Position numbers and translations under genes: made by a program | Notes under the pieces: generated by a model | The model's database searches: none | What the model was told of the DNA's origin: nothing | The model's input: the letters and a program-made list of their open reading frames with translations, nothing else | Assembly (NCBI GenBank): GCA_002633005.1 | Contig: NMRA01000108.1 | Location: forward strand, 467,304-531,303 | DNA from: Phoronis australis | Taxonomy: Eukaryota; Phoronida; Phoronidae | Direction: 5' to 3' | Length of the DNA: 64,000 nt | Shown: positions 41,501-46,399 of the stretch, one piece after another | How positions within the stretch are numbered: the stretch's first letter is position 1 | Layout of the letters: each line of letters opens with the position of its first letter

Positions 41501-43454
41501 GCACAAAAACAGACTCGAAAACACTAAAAATGGCCACTAAGTGGCGGAAACTATGTCTAATCCATCTGAAAACGGCAGGATAGCTTCATCTCACTAATAG
41601 GTGCCTACATACCAAATTTCATGAAAATCCATTCAGGACTTTTGAAGATACAAAGGTAAGCGTAAAAAACTAAAATTGCCACTAGGGGGCACACCGGTAG
41701 TCAGATCCGTTCGAAAGTTCGCACATGCCGTCCCATTCATGAATGGAACATATGTGCCAAATTTCATGAACATATGTCAAAGGGTTATGGAGATAAAGCA
41801 GCGGACGCCGGACGGGGGCCGCCCGGACGGATATGACGGCATAATGCGTCCACATATAAATATGTGGGTGCATAACAAAACGCATACAAACATCACGGCC
41901 AAGTAGTACCAATTTGATAACGGTAACTAAATCAAGATTTGTTGTTGGACAGAGAACATGGGTTCACAGTCACTTTAACAAAGATTTTAAATGCAAAAAA
42001 TTACCTTGTACAGGAAAAACCACAACGTCCACAAGATGGTGACACTCTGGAATATCAACACAGGTGAGAACTCGGACATCACCTTTGTAATAACATGGAT
42101 TCTTGCACACGACCACTTCCATGTCACTGAGAACTTTTGGAACACCCCCTATTGTTGGTTGAAGAAAGCAGGTACCATACTTGAGCTTTCCCGATGGGTC
42201 ACATACACCATAGATGTTGCGTGATTTCTCAATAGGGATTTTAAGGCCAAGAGCAGGAGACTTTTTTTTCTTCAATAACTTGTTAGTGTTCCCATAGTTT
42301 GGGGCTTCAATGCCCTTTCGTCAAATGCGAAGCAATTCCTTTTTAACTTCAACATCCGTACTAGCGCTGTTTGGATCAGCAATCAATCTTTCAGCAAGAT
42401 TGAAGCGTTCACTTGCACACAAATAACGTATCTGGAGATCCCGATCCGAGGTCAGGCGACTGAGGTCTTGAAAGTGGTTCTCCTGCTTGCCCAACAGAAC
42501 ATCATCATGAACTCCAAGCGCTGACAAAAGGCAGATGTATTGCTTATTCAGAACACCATAACAATTAGGCCTCGACATACCTAACCCATTATCTACCACT
42601 CCTAAGTTATATGGACCAGAATCAATGTCGTAGTTCCACTGAAACTTCTCCATTGAAGGTCGAATCTTGACTCCGGCCTCTAATGTAGGGTCCAACATTA
42701 GCATGCCTTTACATCCCAGTAAACGCACTTGAAACGCAGATGGCACACCCAACCGTAAATATGAATACTTCTCTGTAATTTCAAGCTTTTCTAAAATTTG
42801 TTTTGCAAGGTTCACGGAAATAAAGCCACAACCATCGGTAAACGTGTGGGAATTCCTTTCAACATCACCAACCCTTTGTATCTCTTCTTTTGTGAGAGTA
42901 ACAACAGGTTTTGAGGCTGAGAGCAAAAGTCCGATTCTTGCAGCTTTTTTAGATACCGTTTTCAGGTTATCAAACCGGCCAAAGGCATTGACAATGCACC
43001 TAAAATCTCCAAGCTCGTTATAGTTGTATAGCACACATGTGCACTCACGCAGCTGGCTAGGGGAGTGGCCGAAAAAATTATAGATCCTGACGTTATATTG
43101 TCCATTGATTTTTTCGCAGACTTTCAAACCTTTGTTTAAAAAATCAGACATGACCTTGGCAGGACATCTTTTGTCAAAGTGAATAACTAAGAACCGCCTG
43201 GCTCCATGTTTGTTGTACAGAGGACACGACGTTGATTCGGCATATGGACATTGATGCAGCTCAAGGTAAAACTCATCCAATGAATTTTTCTTCATTCCAT
43301 ATGACAATATTTTACGTCGAACAATGTAAACGGTCTTCAAATCCATATTCCCTAAAGGCGATGGAGGGAATTTAATGACATCGTCATTTTCTTCTTTAGG
43401 TGACACCAGGTCCTTTAATTCATATGTCTTCTTCATCTTGATTTTCACCCCGTC
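14339..43454 (-). CDS. RdRP-SF1 helicase fusion gene (5'-incomplete; disrupted or misassembled)
   Basis: Fifteen minus-strand exons: 43454-42005, 36880-36764, 29763-29572, 28911-28364, 26842-26200, 25983-25850, 25459-25326, 23226-22912, 21898-21701 (cut by an N), 20176-19964, 19388-19168, 18291-18099, 16274-16140, 15329-15047, 14505-14339. Splice phases agree at every junction except after the fifth exon and across the N at 21700. The first three exons plus the start of the fourth encode a cellular RdRP (EGO-1/RDR/QDE-1 family), which copies RNA into double-stranded RNA for silencing. Exons 8-14 encode a UPF1-like ATP-dependent RNA helicase. The last is Gly/Arg-rich. Phase continuity through the linker, with no terminal stop after the RdRP, is why I call one gene. 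Odd features: in-frame TGA in the first exon, a one-base frameshift, no Walker A exon, a duplicated exon, and no initiator exon found. The alternative is two adjacent co-oriented genes whose boundary I misread. Confidence 0.75.
15047..15329 (-). CDS. Helicase motif V/VI exon
   Basis: 283 bases, acceptor TTGTAG, donor ATTA/GTAAGT. Contains RTVDGFQGQERDVIIFSTVR (motif V with the QGxE glutamate) and RRMNVALTRAKRGLIVLGN (motif VI, arginine fingers in VALTRAK). Ends with WKRWIEWVR. Both motifs are complete, so the RecA2 domain appears competent. Confidence 0.94.
15778..16090 (-). repeat. tRNA-derived SINE, copy 3 (best preserved)
   Basis: On the minus strand the head reads TGGTCTAGTGGGTTGAG (A box) and about 45 bases on GGCTCGAATCCC (B box), as in a tRNA gene. 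The body then matches copies 1 and 2. It contains an internal (TAAA)n tract. It lies in the helicase intron between 15329 and 16140. Confidence 0.72.
16140..16274 (-). CDS. Helicase motif V-proximal exon
   Basis: 45 codons, acceptor TTTATAG, donor CAG/GTATGA, phase 0 both sides. SSKFNQSEVDRVVSDVETLL and ESAIGVISPYKAQ match the UPF1 segments N-x-x-E-...V and IGIITPYEGQ. Its first roughly 50 bases and acceptor are the parent of the adjacent tandem array (16224-16690). Confidence 0.88.
16224..16690 (-). repeat. Tandem array of about 7 copies derived from an intron/exon boundary
   Basis: Units of about 55-72 bases share the core TTGAACTTTGAGG...CCTTTTGACCTTTC and end in CATTCTATAAAT. On the minus strand each unit holds a TATAG/AATGAAG-type acceptor plus the first codons of the 16140-16274 helicase exon. 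The unit at the low-coordinate end is the functional exon edge itself. Confidence 0.88.
17266..17458 (-). pseudogene. Duplicate of the motif IV exon, probably an assembly artefact
   Basis: Translated sequence is identical to the 18099-18291 exon, 833 bases away. The whole 17164-17995 block repeats at 17997-18828 with few differences, and the two blocks meet at a single N (17996). Using both exons would break the frame (193 bases is not a multiple of three). Read as an unmerged haplotype or contig overlap; if real it is a tandem exon duplication. Confidence 0.75.
18099..18291 (-). CDS. Helicase motif IV exon (QYRMHP), gene-proximal copy
   Basis: 193 bases, acceptor TTTCAG, donor AAG/GTAACT. 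Reads LLDTQYRMHPLISAFPSKMW and DWPGQKPVAFVNMPK, the UPF1-type QYRMHP motif and following loop. It starts with the base completing the phase-2 codon of the previous exon and ends in phase 0. Confidence 0.92.
19168..19388 (-). CDS. Helicase motif II/III exon (Walker B DEAVQ)
   Basis: Acceptor TGTTCCAG, donor AAAG/GTAGGG. It contains CATCIASGSALLNDIQFRH, VLVDEAVQAIEP (motif II, DEAxQ type of the UPF1-like group), KICLIGDDMQLPP (motif III, Q-binding) and KQAAGLKVSLFER. The arrangement follows UPF1 closely, and the catalytic acidic pair D-E is intact. Phase 2 out. Confidence 0.93.
19964..20176 (-). CDS. Helicase motif Ia/Ib exon
   Basis: 71 codons, acceptor GATATAG, donor AAG/GTGTGG (weak), phase 0 at both ends. 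VLVVAETNEGVKNLVRKLI corresponds to the UPF1 segment with VLVCAPSNIAVDQL (motif Ia), followed by IIRLASGEE. This places the missing Walker A exon between 20177 and 21700. Confidence 0.85.
20385..21485. mobile_element. 1.1-kb TIR element in the helicase intron
   Basis: Perfect 15-base inverted ends TAAAATGTAACAATT ... AATTGTTACATTTTA. More copies of TTGTTACATTTTA sit just inside both ends (20395-20510, 21454-21475), like subterminal transposase sites. Small open frames inside give no recognisable transposase. It occupies the interval where the Walker A exon should be. Confidence 0.7.
21486..21699. repeat. Fragment of the 150-bp-module repeat abutting the N at 21700
   Basis: Contains the B-type module AACTGCCACTAGGAGGTGCC followed by CATCGTCAATCGTCCTTTACA and ATGCCAATTTTCACAATCAT, as at 41365-41480. 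Confidence 0.75.
21701..21898 (-). CDS. Helicase exon truncated at a single-N assembly join
   Basis: Acceptor TTCTGCAG; reads GMIVKANLVWPKEDIGSLKS and on to LVQSELLEDISLV, where it meets the N at 21700. Beyond the N the sequence is a dispersed repeat, so the exon's true end and the following exon are lost. In UPF1-like proteins the Q motif and Walker A (GPPGTGKT) follow this region. Confidence 0.75.
22522..22713. mobile_element. MITE of about 190 bp
   Basis: Inverted ends TAAAAACAACAACGGATTTAA and TTAAATCCGTTGTTTTTCTTA, differing by a few bases. No coding content. In an intron of the fusion gene. Confidence 0.6.
22912..23226 (-). CDS. Helicase domain 1B-like exon
   Basis: 315 bases, acceptor TTTTCAG, donor ACTG/GTAATT, phase 1 at both ends. 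It contains YHYHWTSLITMEIVEEIRQI, the Y...W..L..xE signature that precedes the beta-barrel 1B subdomain in UPF1/IGHMBP2-type helicases, followed by beta-rich sequence (ALTLVQDDKMVYDPTYFVAV). The match is by pattern, not alignment. Confidence 0.78.
23390..24115. repeat. Modular repeat (C-A-B-C order) with terminal hairpin
   Basis: Modules marked by a GCCACTAGG-like core at about 23400, 23540, 23680 and 23824, spaced about 140-145 bases. Ends in a hairpin, TGCACCCACAT ... ATTGTGGGTGCA, at 24080-24113. Confidence 0.75.
24120..24770. repeat. Second modular repeat copy, degenerate
   Basis: Cores at about 24306 and 24571, then GGAGATACAGC and the terminal hairpin ATATGCACC...ATATGTGGGC at 24735-24765. 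Directly follows the previous copy. Confidence 0.65.
25326..25459 (-). CDS. Linker exon, second helical segment
   Basis: 134 bases, acceptor ATATAG, donor TCG/GTTAGT. Reads LCDGMAKWKEGFTAMQLSEI and onward, helical, function unknown. Phase 2 in, phase 1 out. Confidence 0.7.
25850..25983 (-). CDS. Linker exon, helicase N-terminal side
   Basis: 134 bases, acceptor TTTGTAG, donor AAAG/GTACTT. Reads VKGQCADVMEQLLWQHDLHL and onward, alpha-helical in character. No named domain is recognised. Phase 0 in, phase 2 out, matching its downstream neighbour. Confidence 0.7.
26200..26842 (-). CDS. Linker exon between RdRP and helicase; ends in a frameshift
   Basis: A 643-base exon starting at a CTCTTAG acceptor and encoding ILMRGEEWVVAVSMAVELKL and onward, a mixed alpha/beta region I do not recognise, then a Lys/Glu-rich segment. 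The reading frame reaches TGA four bases before a good donor (CCTGAG/GTAAAT). Without one base of the AAAA run near 26210 the exon would be 642 bases, stay open and enter the next exon in phase 0. This is either a pseudogene lesion, a sequencing error or an unrecognised alternative donor. Confidence 0.7.
27595..28021. mobile_element. MITE of about 430 bp with 28-bp inverted ends
   Basis: Left end starts CCTGTTGCATGAAACAGTCC, right end finishes GGACTGTTTCATGCAACCGG; 27 of 28 positions pair. Intronic. A fragment of a similar end is seen near 46785-46830. Confidence 0.72.
28130..28235. repeat. 3' end fragment of the modular repeat
   Basis: GGAGATACAGCAACAGATGCC, then ATGTGCACTCACATA...GGGCATCAT, matching the end of the copies at 24080 and 41850. 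Confidence 0.6.
28364..28911 (-). CDS. End of RdRP domain and start of linker
   Basis: A 182-codon exon. It opens GKTVEIPPALESPPKEKGKG, completing the conserved PKTG...IPP element at the C-terminal side of RdRP catalytic domains. The remainder is a charged, helix-rich segment (KKLEGDIHEVYAWQLHARR) that I cannot assign to a known domain. It ends VVFK/GTTAGT in phase 0. There is no stop codon, so the RdRP does not terminate here. Confidence 0.82.
29572..29763 (-). CDS. RdRP exon after the catalytic motif
   Basis: Encodes about 64 residues: a segment starting EISPKSEITKEDLIKYF and ending NVAIDSAKTG. In plant RDRs the matching part is an E-x-x-x-Y-F segment, then a stretch close to AVDFPKTG, so the order fits. 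Acceptor TTTACAG, donor CTG/GTGAGT, phase 1 at both ends. Confidence 0.85.
30242..30749. repeat. 507-bp direct repeat, copy A (filled site)
   Basis: Nearly identical to 31662-32167. Copy A is interrupted after AGTGCATG by the CAGGGCTCGAC element, while copy B continues uninterrupted. Confidence 0.88.
30750..30945 (+). mobile_element. Left end of the CAGGGCTCGAC element, cut by the N gap
   Basis: Starts CAGGGCTCGACATAACGAGC and matches 34040-34235 and 39090-39285. The rest of the element is in the 716-base gap. Confidence 0.8.
30946..31661. other. Assembly gap of 716 N
   Basis: Run of N. Lies within the fusion gene's intron between 29763 and 36764. Confidence 0.99.
31662..32167. repeat. 507-bp direct repeat, copy B (empty site)
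   Basis: Matches 30242-30749 with a few substitutions and indels, then continues CACCAACTCAG where copy A has the transposon. Confidence 0.88.
32749..33937. mobile_element. TIR element CAGGGCTTGGAA, long copy
   Basis: Ends CAGGGCTTGGAA ... TTCCAAGCTCTG, flanked on both sides by the 6-base duplication AAGAAT. Its right part (33740-33937) matches 44340-44556. No transposase frame recognised, so probably non-autonomous. Confidence 0.8.
34040..36497. mobile_element. 2.46-kb TIR element CAGGGCTCGAC
   Basis: Ends CAGGGCTCGAC ... GTCGAGCCCTG. Multiple GCGACCTG and GCGAGCTG motifs lie in both orientations within about 200 bp of each end (34060-34160, 36290-36480). No target duplication is evident for this copy and no transposase frame seen. 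The TIR start resembles hAT-type elements. Confidence 0.75.
36764..36880 (-). CDS. RdRP catalytic exon (DLDGD motif)
   Basis: A 39-codon exon reading GDRPHADEIAGSDLDGDKFF, then VCWDVDLIPP. The DxDGD aspartates that bind the catalytic metal in cellular RdRPs are all present, with the usual flanking GS and the downstream W-D-x-x-L-I-P-P. It is phase 1 on both sides, joining the preceding VFPVQ/G and the following YP/A without a gap. Acceptor is CAATAG, donor is CTG/GTAAAT. The active site gives no sign of loss of function. Confidence 0.93.
37092..37892. mobile_element. TIR element CCTAAAGTCGTGA with doubled ends
   Basis: GGTGACCTAAAGTCGTGAA at 37092 and GGCCCTAAAGTCGTGACC at 37291 face TTCACGACTTTAGGG at 37856 and TCACGGCTTTAGGACC at 37874. 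Either nested copies or a duplicated terminus. In an intron of the fusion gene. Confidence 0.6.
39090..40370. mobile_element. Truncated copy of the CAGGGCTCGAC element
   Basis: Starts CAGGGTTCGACATAACGAGC and runs parallel to 34040-35155 up to the CTTGTCTTCATACAC block, where the modular repeat begins. Carries a nested MITE at 39338-39472. Confidence 0.78.
39338..39472. mobile_element. 135-bp MITE nested in the truncated element
   Basis: Inverted ends GTTCAGTA...TACTGAAC; the interior (GACCTCGCTAAAAATCAAAG, CGCGAGATTACGTGA) matches 61978-62130. Absent at the matching point of the 34040 copy. Confidence 0.7.
40381..41875. repeat. Modular repeat with 150-bp units in A-B-C higher-order array
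   Basis: Cores at about 40775 (A), 40916 (B), 41075 (C), 41221 (A), 41365 (B), 41527 (C), 41674 (A): spacing 141-162 bases, higher-order period about 450. Ends with a hairpin, ATGCGTCCACATAT/ATATGTGGGTGCAT, at 41845-41874. Confidence 0.82.
42005..43454 (-). CDS. RdRP core exon with an in-frame TGA
   Basis: This exon of about 483 codons carries most of the RdRP domain. Family landmarks in order: the VRRKILSYG start of the core, YNFFGHSPSQLREC, KKAARIGLLLSASKPV, HTFTDGCGFIS, PSAFQVRLLGCKGMLM, IRPSMEKF, then after the stop GVCDPSGKLKYGTCFLQ, VCKNPCYYKGDVRVL and HHLVDVVVFPVQG. All are typical of plant, fungal and nematode silencing RdRPs. A TGA at 42321-42323 interrupts it, yet the same frame resumes immediately with conserved sequence, so this is one exon with one stop. 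The 5' edge is set by a TTTACAG acceptor at 43455-43461; the nominal upstream start is TTG, so coding must begin in an unseen upstream exon. The 3' donor is CAAG/GTAATT. Phase 1 at the end. Confidence 0.9.
42321..42323 (-). other. In-frame TGA inside the RdRP exon
   Basis: Minus-strand context is CGC ATT TGA CGA AAG. The frames before and after are identical and both sides carry RdRP-conserved sequence. A CGA-to-TGA CpG transition is the simplest origin. A GT...AG pair around it (69 bases, in frame) could in principle be spliced out, but it lacks a pyrimidine tract. Confidence 0.85.
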
Positions 43455-43545
43455 CTGTAAAGCAGTCAATCACATTGGACAAGTTGACCTGAACTAGTTA
43501 GAATAATAGACATGACAAAAATAATACTGCATAATAATATATATC

Positions 43546-43780
43546 CCATACGCTTTGAATAAATCAAATGCAATGCAGCCACGTGTTATTGTTTTCCGTA
43601 TTGAATTCCCGGGACTACTTTAACAGTGCCCTCTGACATGGAAAGTTCAAAAAGTAGGTCAGTGTCGACTGGACGTCGTTAGCCGGCTCGATCATCAAAC
43701 TTTCCAAAAACAATTTAAAGTAATAAAATTGCAGCAGTATAAATAACACACAACATGCACTCGGGTCCCAAACATAACAT
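43546..43780. repeat. Repeat copy just upstream of the first RdRP exon
   Basis: Reverse complement of 62636-62872 over about 230 bases (landmarks GCCCTCTGACATGGAAAGTT, GCCGGCTCGATCATCAAACT). Begins ATCCCATACGCTTTGAAT, the TIR of the element at 62296-62872; the other end is not seen, so truncated. Confidence 0.75.
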
Positions 43781-44086
43781 CTTGTACAAAACTGTTAATT
43801 ATATCATTCATTATTAGTGGAAAGAGGCCACAACAAAAAACAGGTTGTATGAGTTATGTAATTCAGGATGTGTAGAGGACGAATACCCCCTTGTGTTAGT
43901 TTGCAGTGTGTACCAAGACCTTCGGATTAAGTACTTAAGTGATCGCTTTTGTCATTCTCCTACGACATATAAATTTGAATCTCTCAAGAGAACTCCGGAT
44001 ACCCTACTTCTAAAATTCGACCATAATGCTCTCAAGCGTCACAATTTATTATCCAATTTGTAACGCACCTGATAATGTTCTGTCTT

Positions 44087-44556
44087 CAGGGCTTGGAATG
44101 ACCAATGACAAAAAACGCGGAAACGTTGAAACTTTTACGGCCCAAAGCATGCCCGATAACCAGCCTTGAAATGGTCAATGTGAACCTTCCCCCGACAAAA
44201 ATCGCATGCATCTGCGTCCTTTTAGCTCGCCCGTCCACTCCCAACCCACACATTTTTGTCTGCAGAGCGGTAGAATTTGTCGCCGCGCTTAACAATAACA
44301 CGAGACGCCATTGAAAATCCCACCACGCTGTCCCAGATGCCCCGGCAATGTTGACAATTTACGTTCCTCCGAAACATAAAGAGCAACTTCCGCTTTTCGA
44401 GGTGAACGTCGTCTGCAACGCCGCGGTAAGAAAGGAATTTGCCGCGGAGATTTTATATCAAATCCGATTTTTTTTACGCGTAAATATTATAAAAAAAGCG
44501 GAAAGCACATTTGAAAAAAGCGGAAATCCGCGTTTCCGCAGAAAATTCCAAGCCCT
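44087..44556. mobile_element. 470-bp MITE of the CAGGGCTTGGAA family
   Basis: Ends CAGGGCTTGGAA ... TTCCAAGCCCTG, flanked by the 6-base direct repeat TGTCTT. An outlying short copy of the element at 32749-33937. Confidence 0.82.
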
Positions 44557-46140
44557 GTGTCTTGTACATGTTATACTTTGGGCCTATGGCCATATGTATA
44601 TATTTCAATAAATCACATTTACTTGGGGTTAGAATCTTTAGGTGTAGCGGCCATTGCAGTCTACCTGAAAAGGGGGAAGGTCCTATGGTTTGGCAAAGCC
44701 TACCGTACCCTATGTGATACAAATCGCCTAAAGAACAGCGCTCAACATAAGCAAAAATGTCCACTCAAAATGCGAGTGATGGCATACTTGCCTCTTGTAT
44801 TCGTGGATTTGGGCTCGTAAAAAGTGGCGACAAAAAATGACTAACGTTTGCTTTGCGCCCTTATGAAAAAACAAGTAAGGTAAATTTTCTATCCATACTT
44901 TTGAGTGTTTACTGGCTAATATATCAAGCACTGAAAAACTCATAAAAATCTGAATATTAATGAAACAAATAATCTTTGATCTCCAAACAATGCATGCTTA
45001 GCTACAACGCTGTTTGCTAAAAACTATTAAAAGCATGAATTGACTTGTAAATGGTTGAGTCAGATACACGGTTACAAGAAGTAAAATCAAGTAGTCTATC
45101 GGGAATGCTTTCAGCCAGTGAAAAGTATAACAAGAGAATATTAGAGTGGTGACATGAACAGAAAGAAAATTTCAACCTTCACTGTAGCGTCTACATTACC
45201 AGTGCATGTAAATCTCCAGTAGAATACTAATTGTTCTTCACTATATACCCAAAGCCGTGCTGTTAGGAACTTAAGTCCGTAGAGTCAGTACATACAATAA
45301 ATCTGAAAAATAAAAATTGTGAACTAGAAATATTGCCAACATTTATCAATTATTGTACTTCACTTGTAAAATACATTTCCGTGAGCACATATGGACTTGC
45401 CTTTAAATGTGCATGCATTAAAAATTCAACACCTTAGGCCACTGTGACGACATTTCCCGGCCTTTTTATTTTCATGCCTCGTGACTTTTGTCAACTAATC
45501 GTTCCTACAGACTAGATTACCGGTATCTGGCTTTTGTAAAAATTTATTTGCCAATTCACATCCCAGTGTCATTTCTTTGTCTCCACAATGCAGGCATTGC
45601 AAAGTCACTCATTTTCCACTGATTTTCCTTCAATAACAGCGTAAACTTACCGCTTGCCTTTCCACGGGTTTGTATTTTATCCATTTAGATATTTTTAATT
45701 AATACTAAGTACTTCATATCACTGTACTGTCATAATAAACCTTTATTTGGTCAACGTTTTGTCTCTTCATCACTAAAAAACACAGCATGATGTACTGTAC
45801 GGTGCTTCATCAGTCTTTCCATGTTAATTTCTTATTCTTTGCTTATTACTTAAATTTGTCTTTCATTTTGTAATTCTGTTTCTGTCTTACTATCTGTTTG
45901 TTTTTTCCTGAGGGCCCCCATGGAAAGCAGTGTGAACTGATGGGGCTAACCCTCATTGTAAATATTACATTAATAAATAATAAATAAAATAAAATGTACA
46001 TTTCATTAACATCAGATCTCTTCAAATGAACTTTTAACTCCCTACTGCTGTGGATCATGTAGTTCACAGTTGCCTCGACACCTCTATTCTGAAATCATTC
46101 GCTAACCTACACGTCAACTTCGACAACTGCAGGGGTCATG
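44557..46140. other. Intergenic, no gene recognised
   Basis: AT-rich, short chance frames only; none shows family motifs. Confidence 0.5.
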
Positions 46141-46154
46141 CAACACGCTTTTGT

Positions 46155-46371
46155 GTCACTCATTCTTTATTAAAAAAATTGTACACTGTTAAAGCTTCCC
46201 CCTGCATTCCCAACATTTAGTATTCCATTCAGTACAGGGTTTTGTTATTTTTGTATTGTTCCTACATGAATTTGCAGCTGGCCAAGTGTGAGTGAAACAT
46301 AAACGAGGATTCCCACAAACTACAGCCCAACAACCAGCAAAACAAGTCTTATCCATGAAGAAGACAGCCAC
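46155..46371 (-). CDS. Possible terminal exon of a small Cys-rich protein (unassigned)
   Basis: A minus-strand frame of about 60 codons (46371-46189) contains eight cysteines, ending CTEWNTKCWECRGKL and a stop, and an AATAAAG poly(A)-like signal follows about 25-30 bases later (46155-46170). I do not recognise the family. It may be a last exon, an old retrocopy or chance. No upstream exon identified. Confidence 0.25.
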
Positions 46372-46399
46372 ATTTGTTGGTCATTGAACAGTTCTAAGG

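Noticed and set aside
40381-41875. Helitron
   Set aside because: There is a 3' hairpin but no clear 5' TC, no 3' CTRR end and no Rep/helicase sequence.
14339-43454. RdRP as an integrated RNA virus polymerase
   Set aside because: The motif is DLDGD with the EGO-1/RDR flanks of cellular silencing polymerases, not the GDD-type palm of RNA viruses, and the gene has spliceosomal introns.
42321-43469. Start of the RdRP protein at 43469
   Set aside because: The codon there is TTG, and a TTTACAG splice acceptor lies between it and the conserved sequence; an upstream exon is more likely.
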